Shown here one piece after another: positions 12,618-64,000 of a stretch of DNA of 64,000 bases. The DNA is from Gordionus sp. m RMFG-2023. Its lineage: Eukaryota > Nematomorpha > Gordioida > Chordodea > Parachordodidae. A program made the translations under genes and the position numbers. Numbering within the stretch: position 1 is the first letter of the stretch; every line of letters begins with the position of its first letter. The notes below the pieces were generated by a model that was given only the letters and a program-made list of their open reading frames with translations, ran no database searches and had not been told where the DNA came from. The stretch spans positions 27,443,561 to 27,507,560 of the forward strand of contig NC_088775.1 of assembly GCF_954871325.1 (NCBI RefSeq), given 5' to 3'.

Positions 12618-13800
12618 TAGATTATGCACTATTTTCATATTATTATTTTCGAACCATATCTTCGATAAATTATAATAAATATTTTTTTAAATATGCATAA
12701 ATAATATATTATTATATTTTATTAGATTATTATCAATGACTTTAAAATAATATACAGAATAATTTATATATATATATAAGTAATAATATCCTTCCACAAA
12801 CATCAAAACCAGAAAAATATAAATATTCATGGTATTTATTTGATATAAAGTCACTTTTGAGTTTTTTGAACGAATAATCTAAAAAAATTGCTCTGAGGGG
12901 GGGGGGGGTAGATTATGCACTTTTTTATTTCATATTATTATTTTCGAACCATATCTTGGATAATTTATAATAAATATTTTTTTAAATATGCATAAATAAT
13001 ATATTATTATAATTTATTAGATTATTATCAATGACTTTAAAATAATATACAGAATAATTTATATATATATAAAAGTAATAATATCCTTCCACAAACATCA
13101 AAACCAGAAAAATATAAATATTCATGGTATTTATTTGATATAAAGTCACTTTTGAGTCTTTTGAACGAATAATCTAAAAAAAATTGCTCTGAGGGGGGGG
13201 GGGGGGTAGATTATGCACTTTTTTATTTCATATTATTATTTTCGAACCATATCTTGGATAATTTATAATAAATATTTTTTTAAATATGCATAAATAATAT
13301 ATTATTATAATTTATTAGATTATTATCAATGACTTTAAAATAATATACAGAATAATTTATATATATATAAAAGTAATAATATCCTTCCACAAACATCAAA
13401 ACCAGAAAAATATAAATATTCATGGTATTTATTTGATATAAAGTCACTTTTGAGTCTTTTGAACGAATAATCTAAAAAAAATTGCTCTAAGGGGGGGGGG
13501 GGTAGATTATGCACTTTTTTATTTCATATTATTATTATCGAACCATATCTTGGATAATTTATAATAAATATTTTTTTAAAAATGCATCAATAATATATTA
13601 TTAAAATTAATAGATTATTATCTATGACTTTAAAATAATATACAGAATAATTTATATATATATTTAAAATTAAAAGTAATAATATCCTTCCACAAACATC
13701 AAAACCAGAAAAATATAAATATTCATGGTATTTATTTGATATAAAGTCACTTTTGAGTCTTTTAAACGAATATTCTAAAAAAAAAATTAATTGCTCTGGG
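12618..13800. repeat. Four tandem copies of a 290-298 bp unit
   Basis: Units begin with TAGATTATGCAC at 12618, 12909, 13207 and 13503. Each ends with a run of roughly 8 to 13 G residues preceded by GCTCT. Copies 2 and 3 are nearly identical, while the outer ones are more diverged. The last G-run leads into the right end of the hAT element, so the array looks like repeated duplication of the element's own terminal region. Confidence 0.9.
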
Positions 13801-13848
13801 GGGGTCCAAACCCGAACCCCCCCCCCCCCCCCGTAGCCTACGCCACTG

Positions 13849-14230
13849 CTTGCTGGGTATGCTTGCTGGGTTGGCTTGCTGGGTTGGCTTGCTGGGTCGG
13901 TTGCTGGGTTGGCTTGCTGGGTTGGCTTGCTGGTTGGCTTGCTGGGTTGGCACATGTCTTTAAAAGATATTTTCTGATGTCCTCAACCCAGCAGGCCGAC
14001 CCAGCAAGTATACCCAGCAGGCCGACCCAGTAAGCGAACCCAGCATGCTATCCCAGCAACCCATCCCAGCAAGCTAACCCACCAAGCCAACCCAGCAAGC
14101 CAACCCAGCAACCGACCCAGCAAGCCAACCCAGCAAGCCAACCCAGCAAGCCAACCCAGCAAGCCAACCCAGCAGGCCGACCCAGCAAGCATACCCAGCA
14201 GGCCGACCCAGTAAGCGAACCCAGCAAGCA
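13849..14230. repeat. Inverted minisatellite, long palindrome
   Basis: Forward repeats of GGCTTGCTGGGTTG (13849-13950) are followed by a spacer of about 33 bp and then by the reverse-complement repeats AACCCAGCAAGCC (13984-14230). The arms could fold into a long hairpin. Part of the spacer (13957-13982) matches, in reverse, 6343-6368 within the hAT element at 5602-7859, linking the two elements. Confidence 0.85.
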
Positions 14231-14318
14231 TTTTTTATTAGCTTAAATAATATTTACAAAAGGTAATAAATTTCTGAAGGGGGGGGGGTCCCTTGCCCCC
14301 CCCCCGGCTACGCTTATG

Positions 14319-14529
14319 TAAAATAGTATTCATTTAATAAATATTTAAACAGTCTTATTAATTTTTAAATAATAAAATTAATTCTATATATTACTTAATT
14401 GAATTATAAAAGAAATCGTTTAGGGGCAATAAAAAAATTTATTTTAGTTCAAGAGGTTAAAATTCCATTAAAAATTTTTTTTTTGCTTCTTGGGGCTATT
14501 CAGCCCCCTTCTCCCTAGTGACGCCACTG
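14319..14529. mobile_element. Solo hAT right terminus
   Basis: The reversed end reads CAGTGGCGTCACTAGG and is followed by a short hairpin (GGGGCTATTCAGCCCC). No matching left end was assigned, so this is a partial element. Confidence 0.5.
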
Positions 14530-15184
14530 TTGTAATCATACGTAACTAATAATATCACACATGCACATCATTTTGTAAAAAGATCTAAAGATTTTGCAAA
14601 AACATTGAAAACAAATTCTTTCTCGACAGTGTTTTTGAATGACTAGATATACTAATGATATAATTATGATGAAAAATATTTTTTGTTTATTTATGGATTA
14701 TATAAGAAATTGGCTTGCAATCTTCTTTAAATCTGCTACAAAGATGAGGATATACAAAACAATAGTTCGATAGTAACCAATTTAAAAATATATTATATCT
14801 ATTTTAATCCATTAAATGGAACAAATTTGCATACAAATCCGTATTAATTACCTAAAAAGTAATTAAAAACCACATATCTCTCAATTCTAATTCGTAATTA
14901 TTGACATAATATTGATATTCGTCATGCATAAATTATTAATTGTCAAATCAAATTAAATAAAATTGAATCTAATATAAATCTGTGAATATATTTGCACTTT
15001 ATGTTTAATAAAACCTATTAAATCGCAAAATCATCTAACTTATTTAAAAATTAGCACTCTTTTTACAAGGATCAGGTTTTTTATGTTATATAATCTGCAT
15101 TTTACTGCCCTAAGAGTTATTTGTGCTTTTATATACGCTAACAGGACAGGATAAGCAAAATGTTTTCTTAGACCAAAATAATGT
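14530..15184. other. Upstream region of ISWI, nothing recognised
   Basis: A+T-rich sequence between the hAT cluster and the ISWI 5' flank. It has no coding and may contain regulatory DNA not visible by eye. Confidence 0.5.
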
Positions 15185-15244
15185 TTAACACTAGGTTAAT
15201 TAATATAATAAATTTCACCTATCCATATATTTTTTTTAACCCGC

Positions 15245-15253
15245 CTATAAAAC
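15245..15253 (+). promoter_or_regulatory. Possible TATA box of ISWI
   Basis: CTATAAAAC lies about 32 bp before the start codon, which would place transcription initiation only a few bases upstream of the ATG. The same box is kept in the captured copy at about 9222. The position could also be coincidence in A+T-rich DNA. Confidence 0.3.
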
Positions 15254-15284
15254 TTCTAAAATTTTCCAACGATCAAACATCATC

Positions 15285-58174
<42,890 letters not shown>

Positions 58175-58332
58175 GTGAGTTCTATACTAGTTTTAATTCG
58201 GCCTTTTTGTTCGAGGTTTATTGGACCTGGACCGCCAAAAAATTTTTTTTTGTGTTATTATATACACTAGTTTATAATCAGGTTTCGTTTATTTGAGGCC
58301 AGAATTGGGACCTATTGCATTGTACCGAATCT

Positions 58333-58525
58333 CAGTAGCCTGGGGCGCTGGGGCTCGAGCCCCCTAAATTTGAAGAGTTCCTCTCAATATTTTGTATTTT
58401 TTTTATACCACTAAAAAAAATAGGTAAACTAGCTATAAAAAAAACAAATTTTGGAAAATGTTAGCTAAAAAAACGTAATTTTGAAAATTGAGCCCCTGAG
58501 ATTGTTAAAGCTAGTGACGTCCCTG
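58333..58525. repeat. Small hAT-like MITE
   Basis: The ends are CAGTAGCCTGGGGC and, reversed, CAGGGACGTCACTAGC, with mirrored GGGGCTC and GAGCCCC. No target duplication was found. Confidence 0.45.
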
Positions 58526-58564
58526 TACTCTCTATTTCTTGTGTCTTAAACGAATTATTGGTAT

Positions 58565-58760
58565 CAGAGTTGTTAACGCTCCTTTTTAAAAGTAGCTAGC
58601 TCCCGCTCACGCTACTAATTTTTAAAAGAGCTAGCTGCTTCAAGTAATGGATTGTCACTCCATATATTTGTCCAATATTATCCTCCTGATGATCAATTTT
58701 ATAGAATCCAAAAAAATCTTCCAAATCATTGCAGAGTTCCCGTGAACTAGTAGCTAATTT
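58565..58760 (-). mobile_element. Truncated hAT end of the 20190 family
   Basis: It starts CAGAGTTGTTAACGCTCC and follows the 20190 element through AGCTAGCTCCCGCTC. Beyond, near 58670, it matches its coding (FGFYKIDHQEDNI in reverse). Confidence 0.65.
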
Positions 58761-60059
58761 TGCATCAGGAATTTGTTTTCTTAAAAAAATTAATTAATTA
58801 GCATTTTAGTTCTATATTTTATGCATTTTTTATCCATTCCCAATTTAATTTGAATGCAAGATGGATAAAAGCCGCTGATATTTTCATCATTATAAACACT
58901 TGAATGTAATAAAGTTTCAACATATTCCTTGTGGAATTTTTATTTTTATATTAATCTTTTTTTAAAAAAATTTGATATTTCATTTTTATTATTTTTGAAT
59001 ATATTTAAAAAAGTTTAACTTCCAGGCGAAAAACATTTTATTAATCGGACAAATAGGAATAATATTAATCAATATTTGTTTCTAAAATTCGAGACTAATA
59101 CAAACAGTGTAATTAATTAATTTGTATTTATTTTTGTAAGTCGTGTCACCTTTGTTATGATATCGCAATTTGAATAATTGATGTTACATTTTTGGGGGTA
59201 AATTTGAATTTCGCAATTTTTTTGGTTTATGAGTTACATTATATTTATTGAAAATTTATTAATAGTTTATAATTTCAATCATTTTCAATTTTATAATGAT
59301 GCATGAATTTTTTATATAGTGTGGTTTATATCGCAAGGTCATTATATTTATTTTTACCTTTGAAATAAAATATTCATTATTACATTTTTTTAAATAAATT
59401 AATATAAAATTAACTACTTTTATATTGTCCACACAGGTTTGAAAAAAAAATTTAATGTTATTTATAATCAGGCAGATTTGCATCTGAATTAATATAATTA
59501 CAAAACTTTGTACAAAAATTTGCCTTCTTTGCGCTAGTAAATTATTATACATTTTATACTCACTCTTACCATATTTTGAGTATTTTACTACGGTGCAAAT
59601 ATTAATACTTCTGTATTTGATCGCCCAAAGAACCGCCCTCTACATTTCGGTTACCTTAAAGCTTTGGTTGAATATCACTGGCGCCAAATATGGCCACTAT
59701 TGATCAGTATTTTTATCGCCATATGGTTCGAGATTTTTCATCATTTTTTTCTCGAAATTTTCTCTTTTCTATTCTAATGCAAGAATTTCTTCCTATAATT
59801 ACTTAAAACTTAACACAATTAATATGATTTGAAATTGTAAAGATATTATATAGGTATTGAAACCACATAATATTTCGGACAGAAATAGAAGTATATTAGA
59901 AAAGTAAGTATTAGATAAAAGTGATGATAAATATTATTCAAAATTCTGTAAACTAAATATTAATATAAAAGCTATAAGTTAAATTTAGATTTTATTTCAA
60001 AAGTTAAAAATAAACTAATAATGATATTGTGATCTGAACGACAATCTTATAAAAAATAA

Positions 60060-60260
60060 TATTTTCTTCTTCTTCTCCTTTTTATGCCGATTTCCAGGTT
60101 TACCTGGATAGGCCAGTTTTTCCTCTGATTTTTCTTTTCCATTTTTGACGGTCCTGAGCATCAATTTGTAAGATTCATGCTTCTCATATCCGCCGCTATC
60201 ACATTTGTCCACGTCAACTTGGGCCTTCCTCTAGTTCTTGATCCTCCTACTTTCATCAAG
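60060..60260 (-). pseudogene. LINE 3' coding end
   Basis: Near 60215-60240 the minus strand reads RTRGRPKLTWT, a typical ending of RTE-like proteins, followed by a short 3' untranslated region and GAAGAAGAAG. Confidence 0.5.
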
Positions 60261-60660
60261 GTGCATCTCTTTACCCAGTCATCTTTTGTCATCCAACCAT
60301 CTTAGTCTATTTCGTCGCATTACCACTCTAATCATCTCTATACCCAATCTTGTTCGCAATTCCTTGCTAGTTTTTCTCTCTCTCAGAGATACCCCACACA
60401 TCCATCTAATCACTCTGTTCTTTCTAATTTGGCTTCGTGAATCGCTTTCATTGCCCATGTTTCACCGCCATAAACTTAACAACTCCTCACAGCTTACATA
60501 AACTTTCCCCTGTAACTTCAGAGAGACTTTTTTATTTGTAAGACGATATCTCTGAAGTTCTTCAAAGCATGTCTGACCCGTGCAACAACTGCAGAATCTA
60601 CACTACCATCTGCGTTTAGCATATCGCACAAATAACAAAACTTATCCACTTTTTCTAGGG

Positions 60661-61208
60661 TTAACCATTGCCAATATCCAGACCACCATTTTCTACGTTA
60701 TTATTATTATGTATCACTTTCATACATATTCTACAAATAAAGGTCATTCTTTCTAACATCAAACTTCCTTTTTTCCCGCTACATCTATTATGTACCCTTT
60801 TTTGGCATCTGGTGCATTGGATTGAATTTCTAGCAACTCCTTTCTTACATACACCACAAGGCCACTTACCGGATTCCTCCATCTTTAGATTTTCCCCACC
60901 AATCATCACCTTTGTCTTTGATGCATTCATTTTCAGACCCTTTGCTTCCATAGTCATCTTCCATATACTAATTTTATCCCTCAATTCTTCCTCACTGTTT
61001 GCCGTTAATACAACGTCATCTGCATATAATAGCTCCGGAAATCCTTCACGATAAATAATAATGGATTCAGCACGGATCCTTGATGAAGTCCTACTTTCAC
61101 CTCAAAGCTTTCACTATCACCATAATCCATCTGTACTTCTGTTTGTGCTCCTACATACACTGCCATCACTGCGATAACCAACCATTTCTCCACACTCTCA
61201 AGGCCCAT
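60661..61208 (-). pseudogene. LINE reverse transcriptase core and Cys-rich motif
   Basis: Frames contain VGLHQGSVLNPLLFI, LLYADDVVLTANSEEELRDK (catalytic YADD at about 61010-61022), GLKMNASKTKVM, then WPCGVCKKGVARNSIQCTRC, QKRVHNRCSG and FICRIC. The C-terminal Cys/His cluster resembles a PHD-like finger that I know from related invertebrate RT proteins. Confidence 0.85.
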
Positions 61209-61562
61209 CTAGTAACTTCACGCGGCACCCTGTCAAATGCTTTTTCTAAATCAACAAACGCATAATAGTTTCTTTTCCGTCGCAAGATACTTCTCCTGTC
61301 TTTGCCTCACCACAAAAATTCATCTGTCATGCCTTTTCCCGATGTAAAACCAAACTGCATTTCATTAATTTTAGTTTGTTCCCTTATCCGCTTCTCTAAC
61401 ACCCTCTCATACCTTCATTGCATGTTCCAAGAGTTTAATAGCTCTGTAAAACCCGCAATCTAATGGATCACCTTTTCCCTTGTATACTGGAATAATTATA
61501 CTTCTTCGCCAGTCCTCGGGAATAGTTCCTTCTGTGACAATTTGATTTGCCAAATTCATTAA

Positions 61563-62546
61563 CTATTCAATCCCTAAGTCATCAGAACCTTTAAACATCT
61601 CTAATACCACCATCGTTAAACCCGATGCCTTCCCTTTTTTCATCTTTTTCACTGCTCTCTTAATTTCATCCTTGCCAAATTTACACCCTGGACCTTCTAC
61701 CTTTGCACAACTAACATTATTATCCCATTCAATTTCTTCATTAAAAATTCCTTCCATGTAGATCTTCCAGGTTTTCATAATACCATTACTATCAATTAGC
61801 ATTTTTCCTTCCATATTTCATACATTTAACACCTACCACATCTTGCCTCTTTTTTGCCATCTGCTTTGCCATTCGAACCACATTTACCATTCCTTCAGCA
61901 CATTCCATTTCTTTAGCAAACTCCTGCCTTTTTTCTTCTTGCGCCTTCGCTATTAATTTCTTAGCATTTCTTTTCGCCATCTTGTAAATATCGTTATCAC
62001 TATTATCCTATTATACCATTCTTTAAAACACTTGCGTTTCTCATCCACATTTCAATATCTCCGGGTTTCACCACCAAGTCTCCTTATGTCTAGGCGGTCC
62101 TTTTGTCCATCCACTTATCCTCAGTTGTCATCACCCAGGCTTTTCTTCATGGCTTCCCACTTGTCGTTTATCCCAGATGCTTGTGCCACCTCCGCCTCCT
62201 TTATCGCCAATGTCATATTGAATTGTCGCCTTGCACTCTCCTCCTTCAATTTCTAGACCTTCAGTCGTGGCACAAACTTTCTTTTAGTGATCCTAGCGCC
62301 TTTAAAAGTAAGATCTCCTATAACTAGTCGATGCTGATTAATACATTCCTCTCTCGGTATCACTTTCACATTTTTTACTCTACATCTATCACATATCCTT
62401 AATAACAAATAATCCACCGCACTTTTGGTACTACCTGACTTATAAGTCACACGCTTCTTTGATTTTTTCTTAAACATTGTATTACAGACAATCATATCCA
62501 TAGCACCACTAAAATCTAAAATCCTCTCCCCTTCCAGATTCCTCAT
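61563..62546 (-). pseudogene. LINE linker and start of RT domain
   Basis: Frames at 62253-62546 (MRNLEGERILDFSGAMDMIV, SGSTKSAVDYLLLR), 61792-61980 (basic, coiled) and 61563-61814 (KVEGPGCKFGKDEIKRAVKK, MKKGKASGLTMVVLEMFKGS) give the end of the endonuclease (SxVDY), a connector and the beginning of the RT (KKGKASG). Confidence 0.75.
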
Positions 62547-62582
62547 GCCGTAACTGTACCCTCCATGTATACCTTCATAACC

Positions 62583-63154
62583 TTAACTACTCGCTCCTAC
62601 ATGTCCATTCAGATCACCAGCCAGGATAATCCCCATAGACTCCCAAAATATATCTTTCTCTTCTTCACTTATTCCAGCCTGAGGAACATATGCCGAGATA
62701 ATATTATATAGATTTCTACCAAAAATCATCTTGATAACCATTATCTGGTTATCTAGCCTTCTCACTTCAACTACTTTGTCTACCAATTTCTCCGCAACCA
62801 ATACCCCAACTCCAGCCTTACCATCATTACTTCCTTGCCAAAAGAATTTATACTTTTCACTAGTCTTGCCAATCATTCTTGTCCCATTTCCTTTCCATCT
62901 GGTCTCCTGTATGCAGCACACATCTATATGCCTTCTATATAATACATCAACCACTTCTCCCGCTCTTCCCGTCATACTCCCAACATTGTCGCGACTTTTA
63001 CTCTATCCCTAGTAAACTGGTTTCTCCATATCAGATCGTTGATGGCCGTCATAAGTTTCATTTTCATGCATCGTGATTCCACCAGGTTTCCCATCCTTCT
63101 TTTTGTAGGCGGATGAGGAGACCCACGGGGTACTTTGGGTTGTACTCCGCCCAT
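62583..63154 (-). pseudogene. LINE endonuclease (CFDP2-like)
   Basis: Two frames, 62972-63154 and 62583-62975, contain MTGRAGEVVDVLYRRHIDVC, CIQETRWKGNGTRM, then AGVGVLVAEKLVDKVVEVRR, IISAYVPQAG and GIILAGDLNGHVG. IQET and GDLNGH carry the Mg-binding Glu and Asp/Asn of AP endonucleases. They match the domain of the RTE clade that gave rise to CFDP2. Confidence 0.85.
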
Positions 63155-63904
63155 GCTTTGTTGTAGCCATAGGGAAATTTTGTAGCAAGGTTTTTACAAT
63201 CGGATGCCCTTCCTGACATCAACCCCTTTAAGTGGTTTTTACATCCCGTCGAGGAGACGGTGATCCTATTCTAGATCCAGATCACAGGAACCTTTTAGAC
63301 CTCCATTAGCCGTCAAAAGACGTTGCCATCCCCCGCCACGATGAGGCTGAAGGTAGGATTTTGGGAGAGATAAAAAAATAATATTTTATTTCTATTTTGT
63401 GTGGGGGGGGGGGTTATGATGCAGGATCTTTATTTAATTTGGAAGGGTGTACGGGGATTTGGATTTCCTTTTTTGCTAATTTTGATATGATAGAAGGAGG
63501 CCAAGGGTTAAAATTTTAGAGTGGTGATTAGAAATTAGAGGTTCGTTTACATAATCAAATGACTAAAGATGGAAATATTACCATGCGTTCACAGTTAGCG
63601 TGTTGCGACGAGCTAACTGTAAATGCAGGGTTATGAATATTACGAATAAATTTTCTATAGATATAATGTAACTCATAAACCAAAATTTTTTATTAATAAT
63701 ATAAAAATTGCGAATTCTAATGAATTATTTAGATTGCGATATCATAACACTTCCCCCCCCCCCTCGACGAATATCACTCCAATATATATTTTTATATATA
63801 TCATTGTATTTTTTTGGTTAATTTAAATTAGTTACACAATTTTAATATTTATTTATAAGGAGTGTAGTTGATATATAATTCATTTTATGGTTAATACTAG
63901 TGGT

Positions 63905-64000
63905 ATAACTTTACCACTTTTTGGTCCGATATTAAATTGATATCGTCCAAGTACCGATCCGATATCATATCTGATTTTGTATTTTGTAAACTTACTATTC
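63905..64000 (+). mobile_element. Left end of a 38363-family hAT, cut by the window edge
   Basis: CCGATATTAAATTGATATCG and ACCGATCCGATATCATATCT match the left part of the element at 38363. It continues past base 64000. Confidence 0.7.

Larger units (their letters stand above)
9724..13848. mobile_element. hAT element inserted in the minisatellite
   Basis: The left end is CAGTGGCGTAGCTA at 9724. The reversed right end is CAGTGGCGTAGGCTACGG, ending at 13848. Both sides carry the 8-bp copy CTTGCTGG (9716-9723 and 13849-13856), although this word also occurs in the minisatellite itself. A hairpin (GGGGGCTTCGCCCCC at about 9775) and GGCCTTCGGCCGGG follow the left end. The 4125-bp interior has no recognisable transposase. 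It contains a MITE and three separate tandem-repeat arrays, so it is non-autonomous. Confidence 0.8.
8616..14318. mobile_element. Composite hAT-like element carrying ISWI exon 1 copy
   Basis: The left end reads CATAGGCGTAGCC at 8616. The reversed right end reads CATAAGCGTAGCC, ending at 14318. Both continue into G-runs, and the left side has the GGCCTTTGGCCGGG motif seen in the neighbouring hAT elements. Inside, in order, are 540 bp of A+T-rich DNA, a copy of ISWI exon 1 with flanks (9154-9623), and a minisatellite split by another hAT (9724-13848), then the inverted minisatellite arm. Without the inner element it would be about 1.57 kb. The flanking 8-mers (ttacaatg and taaaatag) match poorly, so the outer boundaries are less certain than those of the inner element. 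Confidence 0.55.
60060..63370 (-). mobile_element. RTE-like LINE, nearly full length, decayed
   Basis: Minus-strand coding, 5' end near 63370, 3' end near 60060 with a GAA-type microsatellite, as RTE elements often have. The order is: 5' region with a conserved CCTCATCGTGGCGGGGGA stretch, APE endonuclease, linker, reverse transcriptase with YADD, then a Cys-rich C-terminal motif. Frameshifts split it into several frames. It is on the strand opposite to ISWI. Confidence 0.85.
59153..63749. repeat. Pair of inverted repeats of about 115 bp flanking a LINE
   Basis: TGTTATGATATCGCAAT starts the left copy at 59153 and, reversed, the right copy ending at 63749. Both continue to TTTTGGTTTATGAGTTACAT and GAAAATTTATT. 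They may be the ends of an older foldback element into which the LINE at 60060-63370 was inserted. No clear target duplication was found. Confidence 0.65.

Noticed and set aside
12618-13800. CRISPR-like array
   Set aside because: The units are contiguous, 290-298 bp long and without unique spacers; it is a tandem repeat in a eukaryotic genome.
13587-14231. Long frames rich in Gln/Pro/Ala or Leu/Gly/Trp on both strands
   Set aside because: They are translations of the GGCTTGCTGGGT minisatellite in several frames, not genes.
8616-14318. Perfect target duplication for the outer composite element
   Set aside because: The flanks ttacaatg and taaaatag match at only 4 positions, so I do not claim it.
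60238-63076. Several + frames of 60-130 codons
   Set aside because: They are antisense shadows of the minus-strand LINE.
58175-64000. Terminal ISWI exon
   Set aside because: I looked for an exon continuing FLKSRTST with the usual ELQRRC-type helix and a basic tail in all + frames and saw none, so it probably lies outside the window.

Overview
The window is invertebrate-type metazoan DNA: very A+T-rich, intron-rich, with no operons or prokaryotic signals, and crowded with DNA transposons. I cannot name the species. The one host gene I can support is ISWI (SMARCA5/SNF2H-type chromatin remodelling ATPase). It lies on the + strand, and 21 exons could be joined by hand from 15285 to 58174. Together they give 3171 coding bases, or 1057 codons, with every splice phase compatible. 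They cover the acidic N-terminus, the AutoN region, both helicase lobes ([21 protein letters not shown]), HAND, SANT and most of SLIDE. The final C-terminal exon or exons are not visible and presumably lie beyond base 64000.

Layout. 1-2130: a decayed DDE-type transposase. 2259-4437: a Harbinger element with TTA target duplications. 4988-8100: a hAT element split by a second hAT. 8616-14318: a composite hAT-like element that carries a copy of ISWI exon 1 with about 110 bp of upstream sequence and its splice donor, followed by a minisatellite into which another 4.1-kb hAT (9724-13848) has inserted. 15285-16806: ISWI exons 1-3. 16807-32307: a 15.5-kb intron full of hAT elements, MITEs, foldback repeats and retrotransposon remnants. 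32308-58174: ISWI exons 4-21, whose introns hold further hAT elements and foldbacks. 58175-64000: small hAT pieces and an RTE-like LINE on the minus strand, lying between a pair of long inverted repeats.

The hAT superfamily dominates. Five insertions have perfect 8-bp target-site duplications visible by eye (9724-13848, 22217-22418, 22952-24337, 28745-29636, 53685-54958). A sixth (38363-39085) also has a perfect 8-bp copy on each side, and 35112-36413 has 7 of 8. Nearly all are non-autonomous, with only a dimerisation-domain scrap or a BED finger left. The ISWI exons stand out because they are markedly richer in G+C than the introns around them.

The most interesting point is the ISWI exon 1 copy inside the composite hAT-like element: apparent gene-fragment capture (Pack-TYPE) by an animal hAT element, about 6 kb upstream of the donor gene.
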